Source: Nonomuraea harbinensis (GTDB taxonomy: Bacteria > Actinomycetota > Actinomycetes > Streptosporangiales > Streptosporangiaceae). Taken from it: a stretch of 56,153 nucleotides of DNA. The notes below the pieces were generated by a model. That model was not told the DNA's origin. It did no database searches and saw only the letters and a program-made list of their open reading frames with translations. The position numbers were made by a program, and so were the translations under genes. The stretch is from assembly GCF_019396385.1 (NCBI RefSeq), contig NZ_JAHKRN010000057.1:1-56153 (forward strand), read 5' to 3'. Positions 1 to 9,092 of the stretch are shown here, one piece after another; position 1 is the first letter of the stretch, and every line of letters begins with the position of its first letter.

Positions 1-600
1 GTCAGACTTGCGAGCGGCCGACAGCGCAGCGTTCTTCTCATCAATCCAGTTGAACACCCGCTCGACGGTCGGCACGAACACCTTGTCCATCCGCACGTTC
101 TCGAGCACTCCCCGGATATGCGTCTCATAGTGGGAGACGTAGCCGAGCAGCGTGCTCTCACGGATGTCTTTGAGGCGCTCCCGCCGCTCCTTCCAGTGCT
201 GCCAGTACTCACCGAAGGTCATCGCCTGCAGCGGCTGCCCTGTCCGGTACTTCCGGTGTAGTTCCTCATGCGCCGGTAGCGGCACGTGCCTTTGATGCGC
301 CTCCTTGATCATCTCCAGGATCTCCATCCTGGCCTCGTGCCCCTCCGGACCGGGCTCGGGGATGTCGAGCAGGCGTCCGGCCTGCTGATAGAAGGCAGAC
401 AGCTCGGTTTCGCTTCTGAAACCACCCAGCCTCAGGTAGACGCGCTTGCCATCAGGTCCGGCCGGCAATTCTTCCTTGCCGTGCCAGGTGCCGTGATGCG
501 GATTCCACGTGCCGTCCTTGCGGCGGAGCTTGGGGCACTTAGCGCCGAGCTCGCGGCCGTTCTCCCGGCATTTGCAGCGTTTGTATCCGTTTCCCGTCAA
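1..600 (-). CDS. Tyrosine site-specific integrase, N-terminal part (runs off left edge)
   Basis: The minus strand is open from a TTG codon at 600 to the left edge, about 200 codons. The N-terminus has a Cys/Lys-rich arm-type DNA-binding segment (KRCKCRENGRELGAKCPKL) of the kind found in actinobacterial integrases. It is followed by a core-binding SAM-like region (FGEYWQHWKERRERLKDIRESTL, then SHYETHIRG). The catalytic R-H-R-Y domain would lie beyond the edge. The TTG start is chosen because a stop codon lies six codons upstream in frame and no ATG or GTG is available. It begins 10 bases after the stop of the regulator upstream, so the two are probably cotranscribed. Expected role: integration and excision of the element whose other early genes follow on the right. 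Confidence 0.8.
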   Translation of the reverse strand, partial: MTGNGYKRCKCRENGRELGAKCPKLRRKDGTWNPHHGTWHGKEELPAGPDGKRVYLRLGGFRSETELSAFYQQAGRLLDIPEPGPEGHEARMEILEMIKEAHQRHVPLPAHEELHRKYRTGQPLQAMTFGEYWQHWKERRERLKDIRESTLLGYVSHYETHIRGVLENVRMDKVFVPTVERVFNWIDEKNAALSAARKSD

Positions 601-610
601 CTGCTTGTAC

Positions 611-1642
611 TCACTTCATTCCGGTTTCACGGTGCCTGTATGCGATCTTCCTCGCTTCCAGGTAGTCCTCGATGCTCACCTCCAGCTCGGCGGCCACATC
701 TTCCGGCGACTGCTGGGGTTGGCCACGTTGGTTCAGGGCTATCCGGGCCGCCAGGCTTTCCAGATAATCCAGGCGATCTTCTGGTTGCCGGTCGCCGATC
801 TGCCGCAGCCTGCGGTCGATTTCCTTCGTGACCGCGTCGGTGGGGTGTGTGGTGCCGCGCTCGTAGGCGTCAATGACACCGATTGCGGTCTCTTGCATTC
901 CGGTGCGCACCAGCGCCTCGGTGACGTGGTAGATGAGGTCCGGCACCACCCGCACCGGTGTGCTGGGGATCTTGGTGGCGAACAGTTCACGCAGGCGGAG
1001 AAGGTCGGCTACGGCGCTGTGGCGCCGGCGGGACTCTTGTGCCGGCGGAGTCAGGTCGCGTCCGTCGCCCATGGCCTGCAGGATTCGGTGCAGCTTGTCG
1101 TAGCCGGCCGTCGCCTCGCGCCAGGAGTCGGCGTCCCGCCACAAGGCAATCGCCTGCTCGGCTGCGTCCGGGTCGACTCTTCGCTGCGCCAGGAAGCCCT
1201 CGTAGGCGGCGCGGCTCTGCTCTTGGGCAAAGCGGTGACGCAGGCGGGCCCAGGCTAGGAGGAAGCGTGCATACTGCTCTGTAGCGTTGCGACCTTCGTG
1301 GGTGACCGTGCGGCTCAGGTCATGCAGGTCCCGGCCTTCGGCGTCGTCCATGGGGAGCGGGAGTTCTTCCAGGGCGATGCCGAACACTCGGGCCAGCGCG
1401 ATGGCCTCGTCCACGCTGATCGCACGGCGGCTGCCGTCAGGCTTGGGGTTGACGATCTTGGAGATGGCGGACTGGTGGGTGGGACATCCGGCGTTGGTGA
1501 GCTCCTGGGCCATGCGTTCCTGTGACCAGCCGCGGCGGCGCATCTCCCAGGCAATGCGAAGGGCGACGTTCTCCTCGCTGAGGCTGCGTACTCCCGACTG
1601 ATTGGTCTGGTCCGGATCACTTCGCTTCCCGGCTACCGGCAC
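611..1642 (-). CDS. Cro/CI-type helix-turn-helix regulator
   Basis: A 343-residue protein with an XRE-type helix-turn-helix at about residues 25-90 (MRRRGWSQERMAQEL, then HQSAISKIV). The remaining 250 residues are helical and charged, with no catalytic motif that I recognise. The GTG start at 1642 has AAGGAG six bases upstream. The gene lies between the integrase and a divergent HTH gene, which is the usual place for a master repressor of an integrative element. It probably binds the GATC-box repeats in the divergent gap. The regulatory role is inferred from position and fold. Confidence 0.8.
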   Translation of the reverse strand: MPVAGKRSDPDQTNQSGVRSLSEENVALRIAWEMRRRGWSQERMAQELTNAGCPTHQSAISKIVNPKPDGSRRAISVDEAIALARVFGIALEELPLPMDDAEGRDLHDLSRTVTHEGRNATEQYARFLLAWARLRHRFAQEQSRAAYEGFLAQRRVDPDAAEQAIALWRDADSWREATAGYDKLHRILQAMGDGRDLTPPAQESRRRHSAVADLLRLRELFATKIPSTPVRVVPDLIYHVTEALVRTGMQETAIGVIDAYERGTTHPTDAVTKEIDRRLRQIGDRQPEDRLDYLESLAARIALNQRGQPQQSPEDVAAELEVSIEDYLEARKIAYRHRETGMK

Positions 1643-1828
1643 GCGTCACTCCTTGACATCATCCGAGTTTAATCCTGAAGGGATGGAAGATTACCAACGA
1701 TCGGGTTGATCGGCCACCATCGATCATGCCATCCTGATCGCGAGCGTCAACCCATCCCATTCGCGATGAACCGCTCGGCGCTGCCCGACACGGTCCGAGC
1801 GGATCCCTCATCAGAAAGGCGCGTCCTC
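1643..1828. promoter_or_regulatory. Divergent control region with repeated GATC boxes
   Basis: This gap separates the repressor-like gene (minus) from the excisionase-like gene (plus). GATC cores occur at 1699, 1708, 1722 and 1736. The first two belong to a direct repeat (GATCGGgttGATCGG). The last three are spaced 14 bases apart and share a CCAnnAT-like interior. This arrangement suits operators of the neighbouring XRE regulator. I could not assign convincing -35 and -10 boxes. Confidence 0.4.
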
Positions 1829-2083
1829 ATGGCCGAAGCATTGACTACCGCGGAACTGCTTGCTCTGCCCGTCACCATCGACATCGTGACCGCCGCACGA
1901 GCGTTCGGCATCGGCCGGACCAAAGCGCACGAACTCGCCCGCAAGGGCGAGTTTCCCTGCCCCGTCCTCCGGGTCGGCCACACCTACCGCGTCGGCCGCG
2001 CCGCCCTCCTTCGCTGCCTCGACATCGACGACCCCGCCCTCACGCAGGCACCGCCCGCCCAGGCCACCGACCTCGCCTCCTGA
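1829..2083 (+). CDS. Excisionase-like small HTH DNA-binding protein
   Basis: An 84-residue protein with a MerR/excisionase-like winged HTH: VTAARAFGIGRTKAHELARKG followed by the FPCPVLRVGHTYRV wing. The ATG at 1829 is preferred over upstream starts because it has GAAAGG at good spacing and gives the usual size and N-terminus of this family. It is the first gene of a rightward operon with the primase and DUF3987 genes. Likely role: excision directionality factor or activator of the element's early operon. Which of the two is unknown. Confidence 0.75.
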   Translation: MAEALTTAELLALPVTIDIVTAARAFGIGRTKAHELARKGEFPCPVLRVGHTYRVGRAALLRCLDIDDPALTQAPPAQATDLAS

Positions 2084-2097
2084 ACCGAGGTCACCCG

Positions 2098-2967
2098 ATG
2101 ACCACTCCGTTCACGCACATCCTGCAGGCCCTCTACGAAAAGACCGGCTACGCCCCTCGCGGCTCACGCACTCAGAAGAGCGCGGCCTGTCCCGCCCATG
2201 ACGATCGGCAGCCGTCGTTATCCGTCGGCGTCACCAGCGACGGCATCGTCATGATCACCTGTCATGGAGGGCCGAAATGCCCCACCGAGGACGTCATGCA
2301 GGCGCTCGATCTGCCCATGTCCGCCCTCTGGCCCGAGCAGTTACGAAACCCACACTCCCCCAAGCACTCTGGCGATCGCTGGATGCCCTGCGGTCACGAC
2401 CGGGTGGCCGAGTACCTCTACCGGGACGAACAGGGCACCGTCCTGTACGGCGTCGCCCGGTGCAGCCGGAAAGGGAACGGTTGTCAGGGTTTCCGCCAGT
2501 GGCGACCCGACCCGGCCAAGCGCTCCGGCCGGCGCTGGAGCCTGTACGGCGAGGACGGCAGCATGGCCGTGCGTCTGGTGCCCTACCGCCTGCCCGACGT
2601 CATTGCCGCCGTCCGCGAAACCCGGGTCGTGATGATCACCGAAGGCGAGAAGGACGTCGAAGCTCTCCGCGCGCATCCGGGTATCACCGCGACCTGCAAC
2701 GCCATGGGAGCCGGAAAGTGGCGACCGGACTTCGCGCGCTACTTCTACGGCGCCGACGTCTCCATCGTCGCCGACCGCGACCAGGCTGGGCGTGACCACG
2801 CCCTCACGGTCGTGGAGAACCTCATGCCCGTGGCCCGCTCCATCTACGTCCTGCAGGCCCGGCACGGCAAGGACGCCCACGACCACCTCTCCGCCGGCGG
2901 CACGATCGGCGACTTCCTCGAGGTATGGGCGCCCAAGCCCTACATCCTTGCGGGAGTCAGTGGGTGA
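2098..2967 (+). CDS. Primase-like protein with zinc ribbon and Toprim domain
   Basis: A 289-residue protein. An N-terminal CHC2-like zinc-binding segment (CPAHDDRQPSLSV near residue 30, with further Cys and His at 58-63) is followed by a Toprim domain with EGEKD at about residue 182 and DRDQAGRDH at about 225. These acidic motifs bind metal in primases and topoisomerases. The helicase half of phage primase-helicases is absent. It overlaps the next gene by four bases (GTGA), so the two are translationally coupled. Expected role: priming replication of the excised element. Confidence 0.8.
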   Translation: MTTPFTHILQALYEKTGYAPRGSRTQKSAACPAHDDRQPSLSVGVTSDGIVMITCHGGPKCPTEDVMQALDLPMSALWPEQLRNPHSPKHSGDRWMPCGHDRVAEYLYRDEQGTVLYGVARCSRKGNGCQGFRQWRPDPAKRSGRRWSLYGEDGSMAVRLVPYRLPDVIAAVRETRVVMITEGEKDVEALRAHPGITATCNAMGAGKWRPDFARYFYGADVSIVADRDQAGRDHALTVVENLMPVARSIYVLQARHGKDAHDHLSAGGTIGDFLEVWAPKPYILAGVSG

Positions 2968-4526
2968 ATGCCGAAGGCAGCCCGAACTGGGCACCGGACA
3001 TCGAGAAATCGGGGCGTGTACCGCAAGCCGATCCTCCAGGCGGGCAAGAGGCCTGGGATGAGGTCATTCCTCTCGGGTCCCGCCTCGTACCGCCTCCGTT
3101 CCCGCTCGCCAGCCTGCCAGCGTGGCTGGAGGACATCATCACGGCAGTCGCCGAAGAGACCCAGACCGCCCCCGACATCGCCGCGGCCTTCGCCCTGGGT
3201 GGACTCTCCACCGCTGCCGGCGGCAAGGCCGTGGTCCGGGTGCGCGGCGACTGGCACGAGCCGCTCAACCTCTTCCTCGCCTCGGTCGCCCCGCCCGCCA
3301 CTCGCAAGTCGGCCGTCTTCCGGGCCATGACCGCACCGCTGTACCAGGCCGAGGAAGCTCTCATCACCGCGGGGAGAGCCAAGGGCCGGCAGGCCGAACT
3401 GCTCCGGCTGCAGTTGGAGGAGGCCGACAAGCAGGCCCGGACCAAGGCGGTACGCAGCGGCTCCGCGAGCGATCTGGCCGAGGCCGAGTCCACCACCCTC
3501 GCCCTCCAGGAGGCGGTCGTGCCTCCGGAAGTCCAGCTGATCGGCAAGAACGTCACTCCCGAGGAGTGCTCCACCATCCTGTCCGAGCAGGGCGGCCGGC
3601 TGGCCATCCTGTCGGCCGAGGGCGACCTGTTCGACATCGTGTGCGGCCGATACAGCAACGGCGTGCCCGCCCTGACTCCGTTCCTCGAAGCCCACGCTGG
3701 CGACGTGCTCAAGGTGAACCGTCGCGGCCGATCCGAGTACGTGCGCTCCCCCGCCCTGACCATCGCGGTGTGTATCCAGCCCACCGTGCTGGCCTTCATC
3801 GCCCAAAAGCCCCGCCTGCGCGGCCAGGGCCTGCTGGCCCGTTTCCTGTACGCGCTGCCGAAGGACACAGTCGGCTACCGCAAGAGCGAACCCGACCTCG
3901 TCCCCGACGAGGTTCGGAACACCTACGAGCAGAACATGAAACACCTCGTCATCAGCCTGGCCGAGTGGGACAAGCCGCAGATCCTGGCGCTGTCCCCGCC
4001 GGCCACCAAGCTCGTTATCGAGTTCCAGGACGAGATCGAGCCCAAGCTCCGTGCAGGGGTCGGCGAGCTCGACAGCCTGCGCGACTGGGCGGGCAAGCTC
4101 GTCGGCGCCGCCGTCCGCATCGCCGGGCTCCTCCACCTGGCAGAGCATCCGCAGGATGGCTTCCGCAAACCGGTCGCTGAGGAGACCATGCGGCATGCGA
4201 TCGATATCGCCCGCTATTACACCGCCCATGCCTCAGCCTGTTTCGGTGTGATGGTGGAAGGCCGGTATACCCAACTGGCCCGGGACTCCCTGGCGTGGAT
4301 CACCAAGAACGAGACCGTCAGGAAGGCCCGGAAATTCAGCCAGCGTGACCTCCACCGCGGGATGCAGACGAGGTTCAGGGACGCCTCGACCGTAACCGCC
4401 GTGCTATCTCTCTTGGACGCGCACGGTTACATTAGGCCCCTTCCCGAGGCTTCCCGCGGATCGCGAGGCGGGCGCAGACCTTCCCCGCAGTACGCTCTCA
4501 ACCCCGCACTCATCGGAGAGTCGTGA
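2964..4526 (+). CDS. DUF3987-family replication-associated protein
   Basis: About 520 residues. The GTG at 2964 overlaps the primase stop and has GGGAG eight bases upstream, so I prefer it to the ATG at 2925, which has no ribosome site. The body matches the DUF3987 pattern: a P-loop-like APPATRKSAVFRAM near residue 112, a conserved block around LIGKNVTPEECSTILSEQGG, and a QPTVLAFIAQKPRLRGQGLLARFLY-type segment. The C-terminus looks like a winged helix (FSQRDLHRGMQTRF). DUF3987 proteins often accompany Toprim primases in phages and integrative elements and may act as helicase or initiator. The biochemical role is not established. Confidence 0.8.
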   Translation: MNAEGSPNWAPDIEKSGRVPQADPPGGQEAWDEVIPLGSRLVPPPFPLASLPAWLEDIITAVAEETQTAPDIAAAFALGGLSTAAGGKAVVRVRGDWHEPLNLFLASVAPPATRKSAVFRAMTAPLYQAEEALITAGRAKGRQAELLRLQLEEADKQARTKAVRSGSASDLAEAESTTLALQEAVVPPEVQLIGKNVTPEECSTILSEQGGRLAILSAEGDLFDIVCGRYSNGVPALTPFLEAHAGDVLKVNRRGRSEYVRSPALTIAVCIQPTVLAFIAQKPRLRGQGLLARFLYALPKDTVGYRKSEPDLVPDEVRNTYEQNMKHLVISLAEWDKPQILALSPPATKLVIEFQDEIEPKLRAGVGELDSLRDWAGKLVGAAVRIAGLLHLAEHPQDGFRKPVAEETMRHAIDIARYYTAHASACFGVMVEGRYTQLARDSLAWITKNETVRKARKFSQRDLHRGMQTRFRDASTVTAVLSLLDAHGYIRPLPEASRGSRGGRRPSPQYALNPALIGES

Positions 4527-4766
4527 CAGAACTGCCACAGCAGAAATGACCTGCGAAAACAGCTGAGACAGATGGTCAGACAGAACAGTGACAGAATGAC
4601 GGGCAGTGACAGAACACCTCCCAGTGCGTTGTATTTGCCATAACCCACACACAGGGCTCCGGTTCTGTCACCCACCAAGGAGATCTGTCAGCGTTCCGTC
4701 ACTGCGGCATCAGGCGCCGATGAACCAGGTCAGAGACGGCATTCCGTGTTCTGTCACTTCTGTCAT
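4523..4766. repeat. Inverted iteron-like array of GTGACAGAAC boxes (possible replication origin)
   Basis: GTGACAGAA(C) occurs directly at 4523-4532, 4589-4597 and 4606-4615, with a variant GACAGAAC at 4579-4586. Its exact reverse complement GTTCTGTCAC occurs at 4662-4671 and 4748-4757, with variants at 4683-4690, 4693-4702 (GTTCCGTCAC) and 4758-4766. All left-half boxes point one way and all right-half boxes the other, around a centre near 4640 that includes a locally AT-richer stretch (GTATTTGCCATAA). Iterons just behind a primase/initiator operon are typical of theta origins of satellites and plasmid-like elements. They could instead be operators. The stretch contains no convincing gene. 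Confidence 0.65.
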
Positions 4767-4862
4767 CAGCCAAGAGCCCAGCGCCAAAGGGCGAAACAAG
4801 GAGAACATGGCGCGCCCCAAATAGCACCCAAAAACCGATATCTTCTTGATAGAGTCGACCGT

Positions 4863-5090
4863 ATGGAGGCCAGCGCCTTACGAGTAGACAATTCGCGCAC
4901 CACCCATCTGGCAGGCACCAGCATCGACCGCTACGACGTCGAACTCCCTGCGCCGGCCTGCCATACCGGAATCGCGGGCTGGGATTCGCGACGGCTACGC
5001 GCCTCGACGGCGCCGGTGAACTGCCGCCGCTGCCTGCGACTCCTCGAGCGGCGGCAGACCCCTGCTCTGCTTCAGGAGACAATCTTTTGA
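4863..5090 (+). CDS. Small Cys-containing hypothetical protein
   Basis: A 75-residue reading frame from the ATG at 4863. It contains a CHTG segment followed by a CRRCLRLLERR ending, resembling short actinobacterial proteins with paired cysteines that may bind zinc. An AT-rich stretch with a possible promoter (around 4835-4855) lies immediately upstream. The function is unknown. It is the last rightward gene of the element's early region before the convergent defence operon. Confidence 0.5.
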   Translation: MEASALRVDNSRTTHLAGTSIDRYDVELPAPACHTGIAGWDSRRLRASTAPVNCRRCLRLLERRQTPALLQETIF

Positions 5091-5096
5091 CGGTGC

Positions 5097-5348
5097 TTAG
5101 GTCGATCCGTTGGATCTAGGCCACTTAGGCGGCAGATCGACGGTGACCTCGCGGGTGGCGGACTTAATGGTGATCGTGGTCTCACCGCGTCCGATCGCCT
5201 TGTCAATCTTCTTGATTTTTGACCAGGAAAAGCCCTGTCGCCGGTACTTGTTCCGCTGGCTCGGCTTCATGTGGCGAATGTCGTCCTTGGCAACCCTGAT
5301 CATTCCTGGATGCCATGCGCGTGCTGTTCCGCGGGTCATCTTGACCAT
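5097..5348 (-). CDS. Small basic hypothetical protein
   Basis: An 83-residue frame starting at the ATG at 5348, with AAAGGG a few bases upstream. It is strongly basic (KPSQRNKYRRQGFSWSKIKKIDKAIG), followed by a short beta-like segment (TTITIKSATREVTVDL). No family is recognised. It lies downstream of brxHI on the same strand and convergent with the small gene to its left. The frame extends upstream to 5474, so a longer form is possible. Confidence 0.4.
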   Translation of the reverse strand: MVKMTRGTARAWHPGMIRVAKDDIRHMKPSQRNKYRRQGFSWSKIKKIDKAIGRGETTITIKSATREVTVDLPPKWPRSNGST

Positions 5349-5519
5349 CAATGCCCTTTCGAGGGTGAGCATGAAGCTGGTTGCTTGATGTGAGGTTGTG
5401 AGCAACAAGGCGGATCTGCAGTTTGATATCACATCACCGCCTTCGTCGCAGCCACGGACCTCTTTACCTGCCACTACTCAGCCCTGCTCACCAGCCGCAC
5501 TGCGACCGGGTCCCGTCCC

Positions 5520-7739
5520 TCAGCGACCACTATCGGTGGGGTAGTCGAACTGCAGGCGGACCGGCTCAACCAGCACAGCACGAGCTCCGTCGAAGTCAGC
5601 CAACCGGGCCGCCACCGTGGCCACCGCCAGCCGTTCCGGCAGGACTGCAGAGAACTTCAGCCCGTTGACGGCACGGCGATCGACGTCCGGCAGCACCAGA
5701 ATCTCCCCGTCACCTACGCTGCTGCGTGCCTCCTGCCAAGCCGTAGGCGTCAGGTCCTCGCGCAGCCGTACAGAGAGATCTGTCGGACGCTGAACCGGGT
5801 CTGCGATCGAGGGCAGCGTGGCGGCGAGCGTCGCGTTGGCGCGATAGCCGGCCCAGGTCCACCACCGCACGTCGTCACCCGCCCGGGTGATCAGCGTTCC
5901 TCCGGGGTGCACGAGGCCGGGAGCCTCCTCCTGCCGCCATTCGGCGAGTCTCGCCTGCGCGCGGCGGGTCAGTGAAACAGGAGGGTCCGCACCGAGCAGG
6001 ACCTCTCGCATGGCCTGGGTCAGGGCGTAGGACAGACCAGCGATGCCGCCGCTCGTCCACTTGGCGACACCGCCGCCGTTGGCGGGCTCGACGAAGGCCC
6101 GCCTGCGTGCCCAGTCGATGAAGGTCACCCGCCAGCTCCGGCCGCCGAGCAGCAGCAGGCGAGGGCCCGTTCGCTCCTCGGTCAGCACCGAGGGGTCGGT
6201 GCGGCCGATCTCCTGGCGTCCGGCCAGCACGGTGAATTGCGGCGGCGCGGTGAAGGAGGCTGTCAGCTCGATGAAGTGGCGCCGCCCGAAGTGTTTTTCG
6301 GCTTCGGGGCCGATGAACAGCATCCCGCCGTCCTCGTCCAGGAACCCCTTCTCGACCATGTGCCGCACGATGGGAGCGGCTGAGCGGTCGAAGGGTGCCA
6401 GGCCGTTCCACTCCTGCGGCCACACGTGGTTGCCGATCCGGTGCTGCTGGAGGGTGACGGCGAGCAGTTGCTGCGCCACCAGGTGGCGTGGTTCGGGCGG
6501 TGCGGTGACCGGTTCGACCCAGCCGCGGCCCCACAGCAGGAGCAGGCCCGCAGCCTGGAGCAGGGATTCTGCCTCGGTTGCGAGGAACAGGCAGTTGCGT
6601 ACGGTGCCGGCTCGCCGGCCGGTGCGCCCGATGCGCTGTAGGAACGAGGCGACGGTGCTGGGCGCGTCGATCTGGATGACCCGGTCCAGGTCGCCGACGT
6701 CGATGCCGAGTTCGAGTGTGGAGGTGGAGACGATGACGCAGTCGCGGGCTTCGGCGAAGGCTTGCTCGGAGCGGGCGCGTTCGTCGGCTGACAGGGAGGC
6801 GTGGGACAGGAAGACGTTCACTTCGCGCGCGCGCAGGGCCGCACCGAGTTGCTCCACCTGTCGCCGGGAGTCGCAGAACACCAGGCGTTTCTCGCCCCGG
6901 TGCAGTGTGGAGATCAGTTTTGCGGCGTTGTCCAGTGAGCCGACGTAGTCGAGTTCGACATCCCCGGCCGGGCGGGAAGCCGCCGGGAGGGAGGCGTTCA
7001 AGGAAGAGGCCGCGCGACCGAGAACGTCGGGGTCAACAGTGGCGGTGGTCGCAGAAGGTAGATCAGGTGCCACCACCTGGCCGGTTCGCTTTCCGGCACC
7101 GGCCCCCTGTAGCCATTCGAGCAGTTGGTGCGGGTTTCCCACGGTCGCCGACAGGCCGATTCGCTGGAGGGGGTGGCCGGTCACGCGCTCCAGCCGTTCC
7201 AGTACGGCCAGCAGGTGCCAGCCGCGGTCGTCGCCGGCGAAGGCGTGCACCTCGTCGACGACCACTGCCCGGACTCGGCCCAGTAGGTGTGCGTGGTCGG
7301 TCTTCACGCCGATCAGCATCGCCTCGAGTGACTCGGGGGTGGTGAGCAGGATGTCGGGTGGGTCGGTGCGGATCTTCCGCCGCTGGGATTCTCGGACGTC
7401 GCCGTGCCAGAGCGAGGCCCGGCGCCCGAGCCACTGGGCGTAGGAGTCGATGCGCGGTAGGAGGTTGTTGAGCAGCGCCTTGAGTGGACACAGGTAGAGC
7501 ACCGACGTACCGGTCCAGCTCCGTTGCGCCATCACGGATAGCAGCGGGAAGCAGGCCGCCTCGGTCTTGCCTCCCGCGGTCGGGGCGAGCAGGACGGCGT
7601 CCTCGCCGTCCATCAGCGGTCCGATCGCCGCCCGCTGCAGCGGGCGCAGGTCGGGCCAGCCGAGGCTGTTGACGATGTGGTGCAGGACTACCGGGTCGAG
7701 CCGGTCCAGCACGTCGCCAGGCCCGCCGCCGGACGCCAT
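5520..7739 (-). CDS. brxHI: BREX type 2 helicase BrxHI (Lhr-like DEAD/DEAH helicase)
   Basis: About 739 residues. A superfamily 2 helicase core is visible: Walker A APTAGGKTEAA near residue 52, DEVH box VVDEVHAFAGDD, motif III SATVGNP, and motif VI QRIGRTGRRAG, followed by an Lhr-type C-terminal region. This is the helicase that accompanies brxD in type 2 BREX loci. The ATG at 7739 shares its A with the stop codon of brxD (TGATG), so translation is coupled. A GTG one codon upstream is an alternative. It is the last gene of the pgl operon. Its role in defence is presumed DNA remodelling and is not worked out. Confidence 0.88.
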   Translation of the reverse strand: MASGGGPGDVLDRLDPVVLHHIVNSLGWPDLRPLQRAAIGPLMDGEDAVLLAPTAGGKTEAACFPLLSVMAQRSWTGTSVLYLCPLKALLNNLLPRIDSYAQWLGRRASLWHGDVRESQRRKIRTDPPDILLTTPESLEAMLIGVKTDHAHLLGRVRAVVVDEVHAFAGDDRGWHLLAVLERLERVTGHPLQRIGLSATVGNPHQLLEWLQGAGAGKRTGQVVAPDLPSATTATVDPDVLGRAASSLNASLPAASRPAGDVELDYVGSLDNAAKLISTLHRGEKRLVFCDSRRQVEQLGAALRAREVNVFLSHASLSADERARSEQAFAEARDCVIVSTSTLELGIDVGDLDRVIQIDAPSTVASFLQRIGRTGRRAGTVRNCLFLATEAESLLQAAGLLLLWGRGWVEPVTAPPEPRHLVAQQLLAVTLQQHRIGNHVWPQEWNGLAPFDRSAAPIVRHMVEKGFLDEDGGMLFIGPEAEKHFGRRHFIELTASFTAPPQFTVLAGRQEIGRTDPSVLTEERTGPRLLLLGGRSWRVTFIDWARRRAFVEPANGGGVAKWTSGGIAGLSYALTQAMREVLLGADPPVSLTRRAQARLAEWRQEEAPGLVHPGGTLITRAGDDVRWWTWAGYRANATLAATLPSIADPVQRPTDLSVRLREDLTPTAWQEARSSVGDGEILVLPDVDRRAVNGLKFSAVLPERLAVATVAARLADFDGARAVLVEPVRLQFDYPTDSGR

Positions 7740-9067
7740 CACAGGTCCAGGTCGACGTCGTCGGCCGAGGCGGCGAGGTTGCGTTCGGTGTCGGTGAGTT
7801 CGTCGCTCCGCACGGTCAGCGTGTAGTGCCGCCGGGGGTCGAAGTCGTCGAACTGGTCGATGCGGTCGAGCACGTCGCCGACGAGCTTCTTCAGGAACAG
7901 CCGGGGAGCCACGCCGACCTTGCCGGCCAGCGCTCCGCCGACCGCCCGCGCCAGGTCGTCGATGTAGGCGTCGGCGGCGAGTTCCTTGATTCTTTCCGGG
8001 GCGTCGGCTCCGGTGGTGTAGAGGTCGCGGACGGTCACGCCCAGGTTCACCAGGGATTCCAGGGTGAAGCCGGGCAGCCGGAGCTGCACCGCGCGCGGGT
8101 TGTCGAAGCGCGGATCGGTGGTGAAGTCGGTCGCCAGCCGCTGGGCCAGCGGTGCCAAACGCTGCACTCCCTGTTGCCCGTCGTAGAACGCCGGAGTGCC
8201 GGTGATCACCAGATACAGGCCGGGGAAGCGGCCCGAGTGCACCTCGTCGATGAGCTGCCGCAAAGCGTTGAGCGCCTTGTCGCGCGCATCGGCGCGCACC
8301 CGCTGCAGGGTCTCGACCTCGTCCAGCACGACGAGGAGCCCGGGATGTCCGGAGTCACGCAGCACCGTCAGCAGCCCCTGCAGGAAGCCGAGCGCCCCGA
8401 AGTGGTCGAGATCGCCGCGCACGCCCGCGAAACGGCGCGCGGCCGCGGCAACGTGCGGCTGCCCACCGAGCCAGGCCAGCACTGCGGCGGCGGTCGCCTC
8501 GTCGCCTGCGGAGAGCGCGGCCCGGTAACCGCGCAGCGCGGCCGCGAAGGACGGTGCGTGCCGCGATACTTCGGTGAGCCGGGCGACCAGCAGCTTCTCC
8601 ACCTCGGCGCTCAGTTCGTTCTCGTCCGCCCCGGCGGCGAGGGCGTCTTCCTCCAGCGCGTAGAACCACGCATCCACCACCGACCGCAGCGCGCTCGGCG
8701 GAAAGCTGGCGGTGGTGAGCCGTTCGGTCAATCGCCGGTAGACGGTCTCCAGCCGGTGCAGGGGCGTCTCGGTTTCCGAAATCTGGATCTCGGAGACGGC
8801 GAAGTTTCGACGTTTGGCCCGCTCCCCCAGCCACCGGGCGAAGAAGGTCTTGCCGGAACCGTATTCTCCCCGTACGGCCTTGAACACCGACGCGCCGGAG
8901 GCGACCGCGTCCAGTTCGGCGTCCAGCGCCGATTCGAACCTGTCGAGGCCGGTGGCGAGCAGATCGAGCCCGCTCTCGGGTACGGCACCGCGCCGCAGCG
9001 CGTCGATCACGGCACGGCGGCGCACGGCGCTGACCTGGGCGGAGCGGGACGACCGAGCGGTGTTCAC
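7739..9067 (-). CDS. brxD: BREX ATP-binding protein BrxD
   Basis: A 442-residue AAA-type ATPase. It has Walker A GEYGSGKTFF near residue 69, Walker B LLVVLDEVETL near 245, and a sensor-like YLVITGTPAFYDG segment. The overall layout and the conserved AVRRRAVIDALRRGAVPESGLD N-terminus match BrxD (DUF2791-type) proteins of type 2 BREX. It lies between pglZ and brxHI, the canonical order. Expected role: an ATPase component of the BREX complex needed for phage exclusion. The Walker and family motifs make the call firm; the precise function is unknown. Confidence 0.88.
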   Translation of the reverse strand: MNTARSSRSAQVSAVRRRAVIDALRRGAVPESGLDLLATGLDRFESALDAELDAVASGASVFKAVRGEYGSGKTFFARWLGERAKRRNFAVSEIQISETETPLHRLETVYRRLTERLTTASFPPSALRSVVDAWFYALEEDALAAGADENELSAEVEKLLVARLTEVSRHAPSFAAALRGYRAALSAGDEATAAAVLAWLGGQPHVAAAARRFAGVRGDLDHFGALGFLQGLLTVLRDSGHPGLLVVLDEVETLQRVRADARDKALNALRQLIDEVHSGRFPGLYLVITGTPAFYDGQQGVQRLAPLAQRLATDFTTDPRFDNPRAVQLRLPGFTLESLVNLGVTVRDLYTTGADAPERIKELAADAYIDDLARAVGGALAGKVGVAPRLFLKKLVGDVLDRIDQFDDFDPRRHYTLTVRSDELTDTERNLAASADDVDLDL

Positions 9068-9092
9068 GCCTGCCAGTCTCCCATCGTGCTTG

